Assembly: GCA_905221605.1 (NCBI GenBank)
Contig: CAJNDS010002080.1
Location: 1,269,596-1,333,595 of the forward strand
DNA length: 64,000 nucleotides
Direction of reading: 5' to 3'
Source: Symbiodinium natans
Lineage: Eukaryota; Sar; Dinophyceae; Suessiales; Symbiodiniaceae
A program made the translations under genes and the position numbers. The notes below the pieces were generated by a model. That model saw only the letters and a list, made by a program, of their open reading frames with translations. It was not told the DNA's origin and made no database searches. Shown piece after piece: positions 12,501-22,699 of the stretch (position 1 is its first letter; the number at the start of each line of letters is the position of its first letter).

Positions 12501-13396
12501 GTGGGAGGAGCCCCTGGCACCGCCCGGTATGCCTGCTGCAAGCTTACATCATGCAAACCTGCACCGGGTCTCAGCATGCGTAGATCAGCCCAACCCAAGG
12601 ACTTTGGCTACCTCCAGAAAGCGAACGCGCAGTCGTCGAAGGTGGCATTGTGCAATTGGCCAAACCAGACTCTGGTGGCACGGTTCGCAACGCAAGTAAG
12701 AGGCGGACGCTGCGGCTTATCCAGAGGTGAAGGCAGATGTTGCATCATATGGGTTCCGGAGCCTGGGACCCTTCATCGTGTCGCAGGGGGTCAAGGAAGA
12801 CCTGCGCAAGCCAGCTGCTGCAGCTCGTGAGGTGCGCGCGCAATGCGCGCCGCGTCATGGGTGGATCTGGTGGGTCTTGTGAGTCGATGAGGCTTCAAAG
12901 GATCACAGTCGAGCGGATCCTGGAACTCCGGTGAGCAGCAGCAGCCTCAAGCCTTGCTCCCGTGGACATGGAGAGAGCCAGGAAGCGGAACCTTTATCTG
13001 AGGCAGCGCAGGAAACACGCTGCCTCGTCAGGCAGGATTTGGCTTCCGCCGTGTGACGATTTTGCGGTTCTTCGACTCGGTTTGACTTTCTGTAGGCACC
13101 CGGTGGGCCGGCGGGGTTTCCATCCTTCCAGGATCTCAACAGGACAGTCAGACAGTTGCTTTCAGACAGTTGGGCGACACTGCGATTGAATGGTCCTCAC
13201 ATCTTGCAGGATGCAAAAGGAGGCGCGTGTTTGCGAAAAATGGTCCAGCCGTATGCCTGCAGATTTGATGTGACTAGTTCGTCTTGCTCTGTCCGAGTTC
13301 CCGGAAGACGAGGGTGGCAATTGCTAGTGATTTTCGGGAGTTCTCGCCCGGGCACGCTAAGATTAAAGGGGGAGGGCCTGGCAAAAAATGCTTAGA
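9570..13396 (+). CDS. Unrecognised multi-exon coding region with coiled-coil segments
   Basis: A series of coding-like + strand segments that I cannot join into a named protein. They include an Ala/Lys-rich piece AKDAKDAAKAAETWLAASG (about 9,600), a Gly/Ser linker (about 9,735), an acidic GEEDDDDNDLAGFSG piece (about 10,114), a charged helix NLEDKQASMEDLRRKIEART (about 10,655), coiled-coil pieces AKGRLAAAEEGLLQAQEE (about 12,117) and VPKELRQQHQSLTEQVEVK (about 12,372), then VKADVASYGFRSLGPFIV (about 12,730) and GGPAGFPSFQDLNRTVRQLL (about 13,100). Telomere-like and TA-rich tracts separate the two coiled-coil pieces. Possibly more than one gene. Confidence 0.4.
11965..12104. repeat. Interstitial telomere-like array, CCCTAAA with CCCCAAA variants
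   Basis: About 20 heptamers on the C-rich strand; perfect CCCTAAA at both ends and CCCCAAA in the middle. It lies directly before a coiled-coil coding segment and just upstream of a TA-rich microsatellite, so it is probably intronic. A poly-G run of about 12 lies near 11,808. Confidence 0.95.
12190..12345. repeat. TA/GATA-rich low-complexity tract
   Basis: AT-rich microsatellite of TATA/GATA/CATA words between two coiled-coil coding segments, so probably intron content. No gene inside. Confidence 0.85.
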
Positions 13397-13555
13397 TTGT
13401 CAGCCTTGTGATTCTGCGGCTATGGACATGACCACGCTGTGGATGGTGTGCTCTTCATGAGCAGGGACGAGCTGACCCAAATACCCGAAGATACCCGGAG
13501 CTTTGCGCAGAAGCCCTCCGTTGTATTGTAGTGATTGCCGCAAGTACTCGTAGCA

Positions 13556-13893
13556 CGCCGCGTCGGGTCGGGGGTAGTAAGCCGCGGCGGGGGTTAAAAC
13601 CTTTGCCCGTTTCGCCCGTCTTGCACAACACATCTGACGGGAGTAGCCCGGAAACCTCGGTGAACGGTGGGCTTGGACATGCCTTGCCTTTCACCGGCAC
13701 GAAAGCAAATAGCAAGGTCGCGTTCGCCGCGTCGGGTCGGGGGTAGTAAGCCGCGGCGGGGGTTAAAACCTTTGCCCGTTTCGCCCGTCTTGCACAACAC
13801 ATCTGACGGGAGTAGCCCGGAAACCTCGGTGAACGGTGGGCTTGGACATGCCTTGCCTTTCACCGGCACGAAAGCAAATAGCAAGGTCGCGTT
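13556..13893. repeat. Exact 2 x 169-bp tandem duplication
   Basis: Unit 1 is 13,556-13,724 and unit 2 is 13,725-13,893, both starting CGCCGCGTCGGGTCGGGGG and ending GGTCGCGTT. I found no difference between the copies. The junction is seamless. Each unit is GC-rich and open in several frames on both strands; no protein family is recognisable. It lies between the coiled-coil exons and the WW-domain gene. Confidence 0.95.
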
Positions 13894-14399
13894 GACCAAC
13901 CTTTTGATGAAGGGGGGCGTGCCAAGGTTGCATAGGCTTGAGATCCGCCAGGCAGAGGACCGGAGCAAGACAGAGGCTGCACGGGCAGCCTCATACCCGT
14001 GTCGTCCTCAGTCCTCAGTCTCTCATGTCTCGCATGCAATTTCTTGCACCTCGCGGTTCGCCGCTTTCTTTCGTCTTCACAGGGCGCCGCATGCCACGCG
14101 CGAGGTCTTCAGTAAACCGGAGGCATGGGAGATTTTTACTTGCCGACCCTCAAGTGATAAGAAGTGGCATGTCAGCATACGGAACGATCGACGCACGTTG
14201 TGAGTGCCATCGCCGATGGCCTCTCTTTTGGTTTGCTCTTTGTTGTGCAGAATCAGAGTCATGTCTTTCAGCTGCTAGGGAGCTGACCGTTCTGGGCTCC
14301 AATCTGAGGGTGTGTGTGGGATGGATCGCACACTGGCGTGGCGTGTGGCACATGGCACCTCTCGGCTGTTTCATTTGGTCAGTTTTGTAAAAGACTTAG

Positions 14400-16722
14400 G
14401 TCCACCGCCGCCGGCTCAGGCACCGGCCCCAGCACTGCCGGTCAGGACGCTGCATCTTCTGTGCACATGTTGTGTTAAAGTTGTGGTGAGGGAGCCCCAC
14501 GTGAGCAGCTGCACCAAGTTGTGAGGAGCCTCCCGGTCGGACCACCCCGAGCGAGATGCCATTCGTTCCGGCCAGCATGTCATGTGCGCATGGTGTGAAA
14601 TTGTGTGCATCATGCCGGTCTCGGTCGTGGAGATCCTGGCAAGGCTGGCATGCCTGGTATTCCCTCCAATACTGGAGCAGCTGGTTCTGGGGCGAAGGAG
14701 GGAAACGAGACATTGCCTGTATAGTCGTGTCTGTTCAAAGCCGAGACTGTAATGGCAGGCTTCTCTGCAGCAGGAGCGCGCAAAGCAAGAGGCATTTCTG
14801 CATCACCAGGAGGCTCAGCTACACAGGGAGGAAGCTCAGCGGCATCAGCAGCAGGAAGCACAGCGTCAGCGAGAGGAAGCAGAAAGGCAGCAAAGAGAAA
14901 GATACGAGGAGCAGCAGCGCAATCCTGGGCAAGGGCAGCCAGGGCAACCGGAGCGGCAGAAGGAGCCTGACCAGCCCCCCACAGACTGGGTTCGCTACAA
15001 GACGCCGGACGGGCAAGTTTACTACCACAATGAAAGAACGAACCATACGGTGCTGCCGGCATGAGAATGGGAGGGAGCATGTGAGTCGTGGCTGCTTGGT
15101 GTCAGCTTGCAGGCTTGGTCGCTGCCGCCAGGAGCCACCTGCCGAGACCCCGCCCAGAGCTAAGGATCCTCTTAAAGACAGAAGTTCCTCGAAGTGCAGT
15201 CGAAGTTCGCAGTCGAAGTTGGCTTTTGCACCCGCAGGCTGCACCTAGCCAACAAGGCCGCATGCGCCCTGCGCGCTGCTTGCCTTCGCTTGAGCCGTTT
15301 CGCTTTTCTCTCCGACATGCCAGGGAGCTCGCAAGCGCAGAGCAAGGAGGAAGTGACAGTCGCATTCATCAGAAAACTTGTCATGGTATGTCGTTGCACG
15401 CTGCTGTGAGGACGATCCTTTTGCTGATCTGAGGAAGCAGGAGGAGGAGCATACTGTGGACCTGTGGCCCTTTCTGTTTGTGATGCTTGACGTGGCAGGA
15501 GAACCAAAAGCAGCACGAACAATGGAAGCAGCAGGGCTCACAAGCTGCGAGCGCGTGACAGTGACTGCCCTGCCATGGCTGATTTGCACTCAGGTGGTAC
15601 CAACAGTACACGGCCTGGTACTCGCAGCAGGGTGCCGCAGGAGCAGCGGGGACGGTCGGAGCCCGAAAGCCAGACACTACCAGGCACCAATGGACCAAAA
15701 GGTCATGGGTCTTCGAAACCTGAGGCTGGCACAGAGTCCGGAAAGCAGGGCCAGCAAACTGCTGAGCGTTGCCTTCATGAATGATTGCATTGTGTGCCTT
15801 CATGCATGATCGCATTGTGCTGGCTGCAAGTGGGATCCATCTGATTCTAGGTCGGGTCAGAAGAAGCAACAGCAGCAGAAGGCCGGATCTCATTATGACA
15901 AGTGGGACTCTAACATGTCATAAAGACGAATGAGCCTTCTGGTTGACCTTTGTTCCAGGGACCACAAGGTGAACAAACCGGTTATGTACCGCCACGGGGA
16001 CCTGCGTTGCCCTGAGAAGGGCTTGAAAAGGGCCTCCACATGCCCTTGCTTTAACCCTTTTCTCGTTGCTCCCCTCTGAGAGGCACCGCCGAAGCTGGAT
16101 GCGGCCTTCGAGGACCACGCTGTGTACCAGATCAAGAGTTCCGTGCTCAAGGCGGGGCGGGGGGGGTTCCACGCGGGTCCAGCAATTCTGCGGTGGGCGC
16201 GCTACTTTTACTGGCCAGGAGATGGAGTCCATGGTTAACCAGGCCTTCCGCAGAGCTCTGCTGATACGCTGTTGCTGTTAGACACGCAGGCAGCACGCAT
16301 GGCAGCCCTTTTCATGGTCTCATTGCCATGAGTAAAAGGGACAAGTGAGTTGTACAGGTATGTACAGGTAGAAGGTCGATGTTAAGGGGATGCAAGCTGA
16401 AGCGGAGAAGTGCAGAGTCGCAGGGCCTGGAAGTTGCGAAGCGAAAGAAGGCTTTGAGGCCTGCCGCCTTGCACTTTGCTGCGCCAAGTCGAGTCCAAAA
16501 CACGTGGGATGTCGTGGAAAGTGGCAACTTCGCTGAAGGTGCCTTCAGCTAAGATGGCACCCTGACAAGAATCCGGACAAGTTAGAGGTTCGATTGGGTC
16601 TGCTGTCAGCTATGCTGACCTCTTGTCGGCTCATCTGCGTGCTCTTTCAGGTTGCCAACAGCATCTTCCAGTTCATTGAAGAGACCAAGCCGTGGTTCCT
16701 CCATGATCCGAACGCTGAGTAG
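14400..16722 (+). CDS. Q/E-rich WW-domain protein, multi-exon, probable RNA-processing factor
   Basis: The clearest exon runs 14,771-15,064: after a CTCTGCAG acceptor it encodes a Gln/Glu/Arg-rich helix (QERAKQEAFLHHQEAQ..., about 65 residues) and then a WW domain starting DWVRYKTPDGQVYYHNERTN. The first Trp, the DG turn and the YY pair are present; the second Trp must come from another exon. Downstream segments include QENQKQHEQWKQQG (about 15,500), YQQYTAWYSQQGAAGAAG (about 15,598), a Q-rich GQKKQQQQKAGSHYDKWDS piece (about 15,855), PPKLDAAFEDHAVYQIKSS (about 16,087) and the last exon 16,651-16,722 (VANSIFQFIEETKPWF... to TAG). WW domains bind Pro-rich ligands. The Q-rich 'AWY' style recalls splicing factors, but this role is inference. 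Confidence 0.6.
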
Positions 16723-17143
16723 CCGCCCCTAGGCCACTGGGACCCTCCGAGAGAGCCTCCGAGTACATCTGGATACCACACCTGAGCATCGACATCGCCG
16801 CAAGCTGTAGTCGTTGCGCTCCGCGCAAGCCTCCGAGCAGAGCCCGTCCAAGACGAGCCCTGGGATCCTGCGCCAAGCGCAGTGTTTCACCGAACCAGGC
16901 TCGCTCGAGGTTGACCGACATACTCTTAGGTATACCATGAACGCATGTATATCGGCACATCATGTTAGTGCATGTATACGCGTGTGAGTACATCGGGGAA
17001 GATTGGTGCATAAGCTGCCAGTTCTGTTAGTACGCCTGCTTAGGACAGCCTTTCAGGCAAGCGAGCCCAAAATGCTGCACACGTGGAGACATGATTATTA
17101 TGGCTGCAGGTTTCTTGTTTTTGCTCGTCTTCCCGTTTATATT
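16723..17143. other. Intergenic gap
   Basis: Follows the stop codon of the WW-domain gene. No coding segment or repeat array recognised before the first TTTAGGG array. Confidence 0.5.
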
Positions 17144-17203
17144 TGGGTTTAGGGTTTAGGGTTTAGGGTTTAGGGTTTAGGGTTTAGGGTTTAGGGTTTA
17201 GGG
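17144..17203 (+). repeat. Telomere-type array (TTTAGGG)8
   Basis: Eight near-perfect plant/dinoflagellate-type heptamers, G-rich strand on +, ending GGGTATACC. First of three clustered arrays. Confidence 0.97.
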
Positions 17204-17303
17204 TATACCACCCCTGGGCTTCAGTATGCTGGCCCAAAGCCTGCTGCATCGCCATTCCATCCGTAGTCTTTGATGGCAGATCCGGAGGCCTGAATGGCGT
17301 CAT

Positions 17304-17351
17304 GTTTAGGGCTTAGGGCTTAGGGTTTAGGGTTTAGGGTTTAGGGTTTAG
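17304..17351 (+). repeat. Telomere-type array (TTTAGGG)n with GCTTAGG variants
   Basis: About seven heptamers in the same G-rich orientation as the array 100 bases upstream. The first two units read GGGCTTA. Confidence 0.95.
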
Positions 17352-17470
17352 TGTGTCATGGTGCGTTCTTTGATCTGGTAGTCTTGGGGCAACCATACCC
17401 GGCCTTGAAACGCAGCATCGGACCTTATCATGTGCCTTGGATGCGAAGATGGCGAGAACGGCCATTGCAT

Positions 17471-17565
17471 CCCTAAACCCTAAACCCTAAACCCTAAACC
17501 CTAAACCCTAAACCCTAAACCCTAAACCCTAAACCCTAAACCCTAAACCCTAAACCCTAAACCCT
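17471..17565 (-). repeat. Telomere-type array (CCCTAAA)13-14
   Basis: Perfect heptamers in the opposite orientation to the two arrays just upstream, giving a 5'-TTTAGGG...CCCTAAA-3' arrangement over about 420 bases. That is the polarity of head-to-head joined chromosome ends. Confidence 0.97.
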
Positions 17566-18074
17566 ATGAAGCAAACATCCAAACATCCAAGTTGGGGACC
17601 CCGCCCAGCGCCCAGCATGGACAGGCGAACAATGTGGAGCCCCAGCTGCCTTCTACAGATGCCAGGATCCCAAGCTGACGCGGCATGGAAGAAAGACATA
17701 TATGTATATATACATACATATGTATGTATGTGTTTTTGTATACACATATATGCTACCCCCCCCCCCCAGCGACCTACCCTTTTTGGGCCTTTTTAGGCCT
17801 TTTTAACAAAAAATAACAAAGAAGGCCCAAAAGTCGCGTAGTTAATCACCGGGTAATGAAGGACAGTTACTGGGACACCCACCTCACAGACCCCGATAAG
17901 CCAGCATTGGAAGAATCTACATTTTGAATCTGAAGCGGACAATGCTGTTGTTAGATGTTTAGATCAGTGTTTTTCTATGCAAATTGTGCCTTTCAAGGGC
18001 AATTAATGTTTTGTTGAGCAACTGTTTGTACGAGGCAAAGTATTAATCAAATAGTGAAACATTTTTCTTGGTTC

Positions 18075-18726
18075 TATGCGAATTTAGCTACTAGAGTAAT
18101 TATTCAGCAAAGAGCCCAATTTGACTCAAGTGAATACTATTTAAAGGAGCATACTCAACCAAGATACGAAATAAACACCATTCTCAACCAAAAAATGGCA
18201 AAGTGTGCGTTTAAAGTGCAAATACTGTATTTATACAATTGTGTCTGTACTAGGCAAAGTATGCTCTCTGAAAAGTCCACTGAAATACCTTATGTTTACA
18301 TATTCATGAATCGGTTTTATTTTTGAAATAATCATTTTATGCGAATTTAGCTACTAGAGTAATTATTGAGCAAATAGCCCAATTTGACTCAAGTGAATAC
18401 CATTTAAAGGACCATACTCAACCAAAATACGAAAGAAGCACCATATTCAACCAAAATATGGCAAAGTGTGGTTTAAAGGGCAAATAGTGCTTTGTTGAGC
18501 AACTAATGCATTGAAACAGTTGTGTTTGTACCAGGCAAAGTATTATTGAAGTACTATCTGCAAAGTCAAATGAAACACCTTATGTTTACATATTCATGAA
18601 ACAATTTTTTTGAAGTATTCATTCTATGCGAATTTAACTACTAGAGGAATTCTTAAGCAAATAGCCCAATTTGACTCAAGTGAATACTATTTAAAGGACC
18701 ATACTCAACCAAATACGAAATAAACA
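18075..18726. repeat. Tandem repeats of about 263-287 bp inside the AT-rich element
   Basis: Copies start at 18,075, 18,338 and 18,625, each with TATGCGAATTTAGCTACTAG (one base changed in the third copy), then a shared CCCAATTTGACTCAAGTGAA segment. A diverged fourth copy begins near 19,233. Part of the unit also appears upstream at about 17,975-18,050 (GTTGAGCAACT...AGGCAAAGTATTA). Confidence 0.9.
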
Positions 18727-18990
18727 CTTGCGGAAATGGAAACGGTTCTACCTACATAACAATGAGACAAAGATTGCTGAAGTATTCACTAAAGACCACT
18801 TATATACTATGTCTGAAAAGCACAATTTGCATGAGCAAGCTTAAAAATGCACAATAATGGAAATAGAAGCGGTTCTACTTACATAACGATGAAACAAAGA
18901 TGTCTGAAGTATTCAATAAAGACCACATATATACTATGCTTGAAAAACGCAACTTGCACAAGCAGGCTTAAAAAACGCACAAGAATCCTA
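18727..18990. repeat. Second tandem repeat family of about 120 bp
   Basis: Two adjacent copies begin near 18,732 and 18,853. Each contains GGTTCTAC-TACATAAC, AAAGACCAC and a GAAAA(G/A)C(A/G)CAA segment. A third copy starts near 19,318. It alternates with the longer repeat family. Confidence 0.8.
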
Positions 18991-19454
18991 GAAAAGTACT
19001 TAGTGAAGGCCATACACAAGCAAATTCACAAATACATAAAAACATCCAAAAGCGCAAGCTTTTCAGGAGAATCTCTGGTAAAGTTTGGATTATAGGGTTT
19101 TGGGGTATTCCTGGACGAGTAGGCGTCACTTTTTAAGCAAACAATTCTAAGCAATAAATGCTTTTTCTCAAGACAAGTATTGCAAATGCTGCTTCTAGAT
19201 AATTAATCGCATTTACCAGGCAAATATTATCCATGCGAATTGAGCTACCAGAGCACCAAGTAATGGCTGAATAAGGTCTGCTACACTTGAGTACAATCAA
19301 AAGATGCACTAAACACTAGCGGCTCTACTTACATAATAACGAAACAAATAGTTCTGAAGCACTAGAAAGACCACTTGTATACTATTTCTGAAAAGCACAA
19401 TTAGCATAAGCACACTTAAAAATGCATAGTTGTTGCCTCGTGACCGTGAAGGCG

Positions 19455-19732
19455 AACCAAAAAGCCAAAATACCAAAACCAAAAAACCAAAAATACCAAA
19501 ACCAAAAAAACCAAAAAAACCAAAACCAAAAAAACCAAAAATACCAAAAAAACCAATTTTCCGGGACTCTTGGAGAAGCCTCATAGGGATTTCCTGAGAG
19601 CCCCGGAAAATTGGTTTTTTTTGGTATTTTTGTTTTTTTTGGTTTTGTTTTTTTTGGTTTTTTGGTTTTGTTTTTTTTGGCTTTTTTGGTTTTGGTTTTT
19701 TGGTTTTTTTGGTTTTGGTATTTTTGGTTTTT
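19455..19732. repeat. Large foldback (inverted repeat) of CCAAAA/TTTTGG
   Basis: The left arm 19,455-19,570 is made of ACCAAAA words and ends CCAATTTTCCGGGACTC. The right arm 19,596-19,732 is its reverse complement, starting GAGAGCCCCGGAAAATTGG. The loop of about 25 bases is unique sequence. It is nested within the AT-rich element and could form a hairpin over 110 bp long. Confidence 0.92.
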
Positions 19733-19943
19733 CTACTGTCCCGTGTATGCGATTTTAGTTGTATTTTAGTCTGCGCCCTAGGAAATACGCTATATTGCAC
19801 ACCGAGTTTGCTTGCAGTGCAGCTGGGTGACTTGAGACAAGGCGAAAAAGGGTAGGTCACTGGGGGGGGGGGGGTACCACATATATATATATACATATAT
19901 ATACGCATATATATATATATATATTTATATTTATATTATATAT

Positions 19944-20989
19944 CATGTCTCCGTCTAAACTGCAGCAGGCTGCTTGCCAAGATATGAAACAGAATGGGAA
20001 GCATCCTTGCTACCCCTCTGCAGGGAAAGCGTTGCTCCTGTCTCAAATCCACATTGTCTCAAAGTCGGGCCACAGAGAATGCAAGCGATTTGGAGCTCGA
20101 ACTCACCAGTTCAATCACAACCGACAAGAGTCTACGCGCGGCTTGCTCAAGACTGATAGGGAGACGCCTCTGGAAAATTGGGGATGTTGTCATTTCATTG
20201 CGAACACGAAGGAAGTATCATGTTTGTGTGTCGCTTGGCAAGGCTTGGTTTCTGAAGTGCAAGCGCCGTGTGGAGGTTGCTCCAGTGTTGCTCTAGAGTG
20301 CTGTCAGGTAGAGGACCATCCGCGGGCAGCTGCTCGAGGCAAGCACTGCTTGCACCCCGAAGTCAACAGAAGAACCATCATCAGAAAGTGCAGTATATAG
20401 CGCAGAGACATGCTTGGCTTTGGTGCAGGCATCACAATCACGTGCCCCTGGCCTGGCTTTGTTGCGAAGCTGCTAAACTTGGTTATCAGGGAGTCGACAG
20501 ATTTGACAGGAGTCGGCTTTCGACATGGCGCTTTCCGCAGGCTGCTTGCAGCGGGCATGCTGTGGGTCAGACTGGACTGCCGGGTTGTGAAGAGGCGGGC
20601 AAAGAAATGCCCACATATGTGCAGCGAGCTTTTCGGGCCTCAGCCTCGAGATTGACCAAAGATACCCAGGGTGGCAAGCAGCCAATTGTGGCTGTTTGAC
20701 AGTTTGGAGAGCTTGCAGTGTGCAGCGCAACCAGCAGAGGTCAAAACGTTCGCCCTTCTCGCGCTGCAGTCGCCTGGCCTTGGAAGTGACATGAAGTGGC
20801 ACGAGCATGGTCAGAAACTTGCGGGTGGTCAACAAAGGCAAGCAGTCTGCTTTGCGACCATGGTGCTCTTGCGTCAATTCGCTTGGGCCTGGTGCTCAGT
20901 GTAAGAATGGTGGGGAAAACTCCGACGCAGAGTGCACCGAGTGCTTTCGCCTAGGGCGGAGGGCCGTTGGCGAAGTCGCTCTCGATTGA
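19944..20989. other. Region with possible upstream exons of the membrane-protein gene
   Basis: Open + strand segments are present (for example near 20,085-20,180 and 20,600-20,660), but none is recognisable and frames conflict. No repeat seen. Confidence 0.3.
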
Positions 20990-22165
20990 GGTTACCGGTG
21001 CCATACCTCTTTCATTTTCAAGTGGCACACGAGCAACACTGGCAGGGCATTTACTACATGCTGAGCTTCACAGACATGGTGATGATTATGCAACTCTGGC
21101 TCATCCGAAGCTTGGAAGAGATCCTTTAGGTCCCTTGCCCTAAACTTTCGCGTTAAGTCTGAGCACTTTGTCATACTTTGTCTTTTTCGGAGTTGCAGCG
21201 AGGAAGCTACTTCCCCTACAACTACATCCTAATGATCGTTTCGGGCTCGGCCTTGCCATATGAACGATCGCTGCTTTGGCGACTAACAACTTGCAAATAC
21301 TTGTGGTGACCCCCCAGGTGATGACATGTGTCACGGCAGTCCTGTGGAGTCTGACCGAGTCGGTCTTCGCAACGCTCTTGCATGTGGAGATTGTTTGCAT
21401 GATGTGTATAGCAACGGGCATTGCATCTGTTGTATGCTGGGTGCTAACGCGTGACTACTTCAAGCTCTTCTCGGTGGGAGCTGTCCCTGTTGCTCTTGCC
21501 ACCGGCTGGTTCACTGCATCAGTCGCTTGGTTACGATAAAGCGCTTTGGGCGACCCGAGTATATCAAAGCTGATTGTAATGCCATGGCTGCATATTTCTC
21601 CGATTCACCTTCTTCAATGCTACAAGGACTACAACATAACGATCGGCATCTAATGAACCTCCGGGGTGTTCTCTTCTGGTCGTGCATCCGAGGTTGCGAT
21701 TGTATTGGCTGCAAGAGCACTTCCACCTTATTATGGCTTTCAAAGCTCTCAAAGCTTTCACGTCTGGGAGCCGTGGCTGGCCTCCATGCTGCTGGGCCTG
21801 CTGTTCCTACTCTTGATGTTCGAGGGGAGAGTGGTTTTCATAAGAAGTCAGCCAGATGACTTCATGGGCATTCTCCTCATCACGAATGGAAGCATGATGT
21901 CTGTGGTGACTTGGTTGCGGGCGAATGCCGATGAGTTCATGTGGGGATTAGGTCTTTGTTGCGAAAGCTGGAGGCAGCTTCTGAAGCCTTTTCCAACGCT
22001 GAGGTCAGTGTCCCGTTCTTCATCATCATTTATGGCTTCTTGTACATGACACGTGAGGAAGAATCTGGCCCTGAGCACGATGAGAGTGGACTGAACAGAG
22101 CGGAAGAACAACCTCAAGTCCCAGAAGATGATGTGCCAATTCCACCAGCATCTGGTGAGCCATAG
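20990..22165 (+). CDS. Multi-pass membrane protein, unrecognised, multi-exon
   Basis: Hydrophobic coding segments follow one another on +: YYMLSFTDMVMIMQLWLI (about 21,052), FPYNYILMIVSGSALPY (about 21,205), a long exon about 21,315-21,536 with at least three predicted membrane spans (for example VEIVCMMCIATGIASVVCWV), PWLASMLLGLLFLLLMFEG (about 21,773) and VPFFIIIYGFLYMTREEE (about 22,010). It ends in an acidic Pro-rich tail (PEDDVPIPPASGEP) and TAG at 22,163-22,165. The acidic C-terminus is probably cytosolic. I see no transporter or channel signature; probably five to seven spans. Function unknown. Confidence 0.55.
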
Positions 22166-22699
22166 TGGCAAGCTTCTCGTTTGCATGCAGCCTCAAGTTA
22201 CGTGTGACAAGCTGTCACCGGCTGAAGTTTTGCAAGAAGATCGTCCTTGTGCGCGCCGGTCTGAAAGAGATCAGGCCAAAATGCCTAGCCGCACAGGGGC
22301 TGGTGCTTTGCTGGCAAGAGTCCAGATTGAGCCTTCAGAGGCAAAGCACTTGGCAGGCCGAGTTTTTCAAGGATGTAGCGTTCCATTTGTACAGCTTGCA
22401 TTGTGAATTCGCTGGCACAGCGTAGGCGGCAGTGTGACACCTGCCGAGCTATGCACAGTAGTAGCTCGGACATGTTTATGCAAGTCTCCCTGTGTTACAA
22501 AGCGTGCCAATGGACCAAGGGTGGGGACTCAGTGGGGACAAGCCTTGCTGAAACAATGTTTGTGTCCTCCGAGGTCCAAAGTGCGCCGCTTGCAGGTTTG
22601 CTCAGACCAGCTTTTAAGCTGTAGGCTAGAAGATCAACAGCGAAGCTGTCATAGACTCTAGTCAAAACAGACACCGACAGCAGTTAGTGAGCTGCTCCC

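Larger units (their letters stand above)
17697..19943. mobile_element. AT-rich element with terminal inverted repeats (unclassified)
   Basis: A sharply AT-rich block in GC-rich surroundings. Left end at about 17,743-17,787: CATATATGCTA, 12 C, AGCGACCTACCCTTTTTGGGCC. The right end, read in reverse complement from 19,887 to 19,844, gives TATATGTGGTA, 13 C, AGTGACCTACCCTTTTTCGCC. These match as roughly 44-base terminal inverted repeats with few mismatches. Both ends abut TA-dinucleotide tracts (17,697-17,755 and 19,875-19,943). The interior has no recognisable transposase and no long conserved ORF, only direct repeats and a large foldback. It looks like a non-autonomous element or a structured satellite. 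A target-site duplication is not clear because of the TA tracts. An origin from AT-rich organelle DNA is an alternative. Confidence 0.7.

Noticed and set aside
13594..14203. Long + and - ORFs across the 169-bp duplication
   Set aside because: They repeat the same residues because of the duplication and show no domain. The duplication itself is the signal.
19309..19908. 199-codon minus-strand ORF rich in Lys-Pro and Phe-Gly
   Set aside because: It is the translation of the CCAAAA/TTTTGG foldback arms and follows the repeat, not a protein.
17697..19943. Retrotransposon or autonomous DNA transposon identity for the AT-rich block
   Set aside because: No reverse transcriptase, integrase or DDE transposase motif could be read in any frame; only repeats and short ORFs are present.
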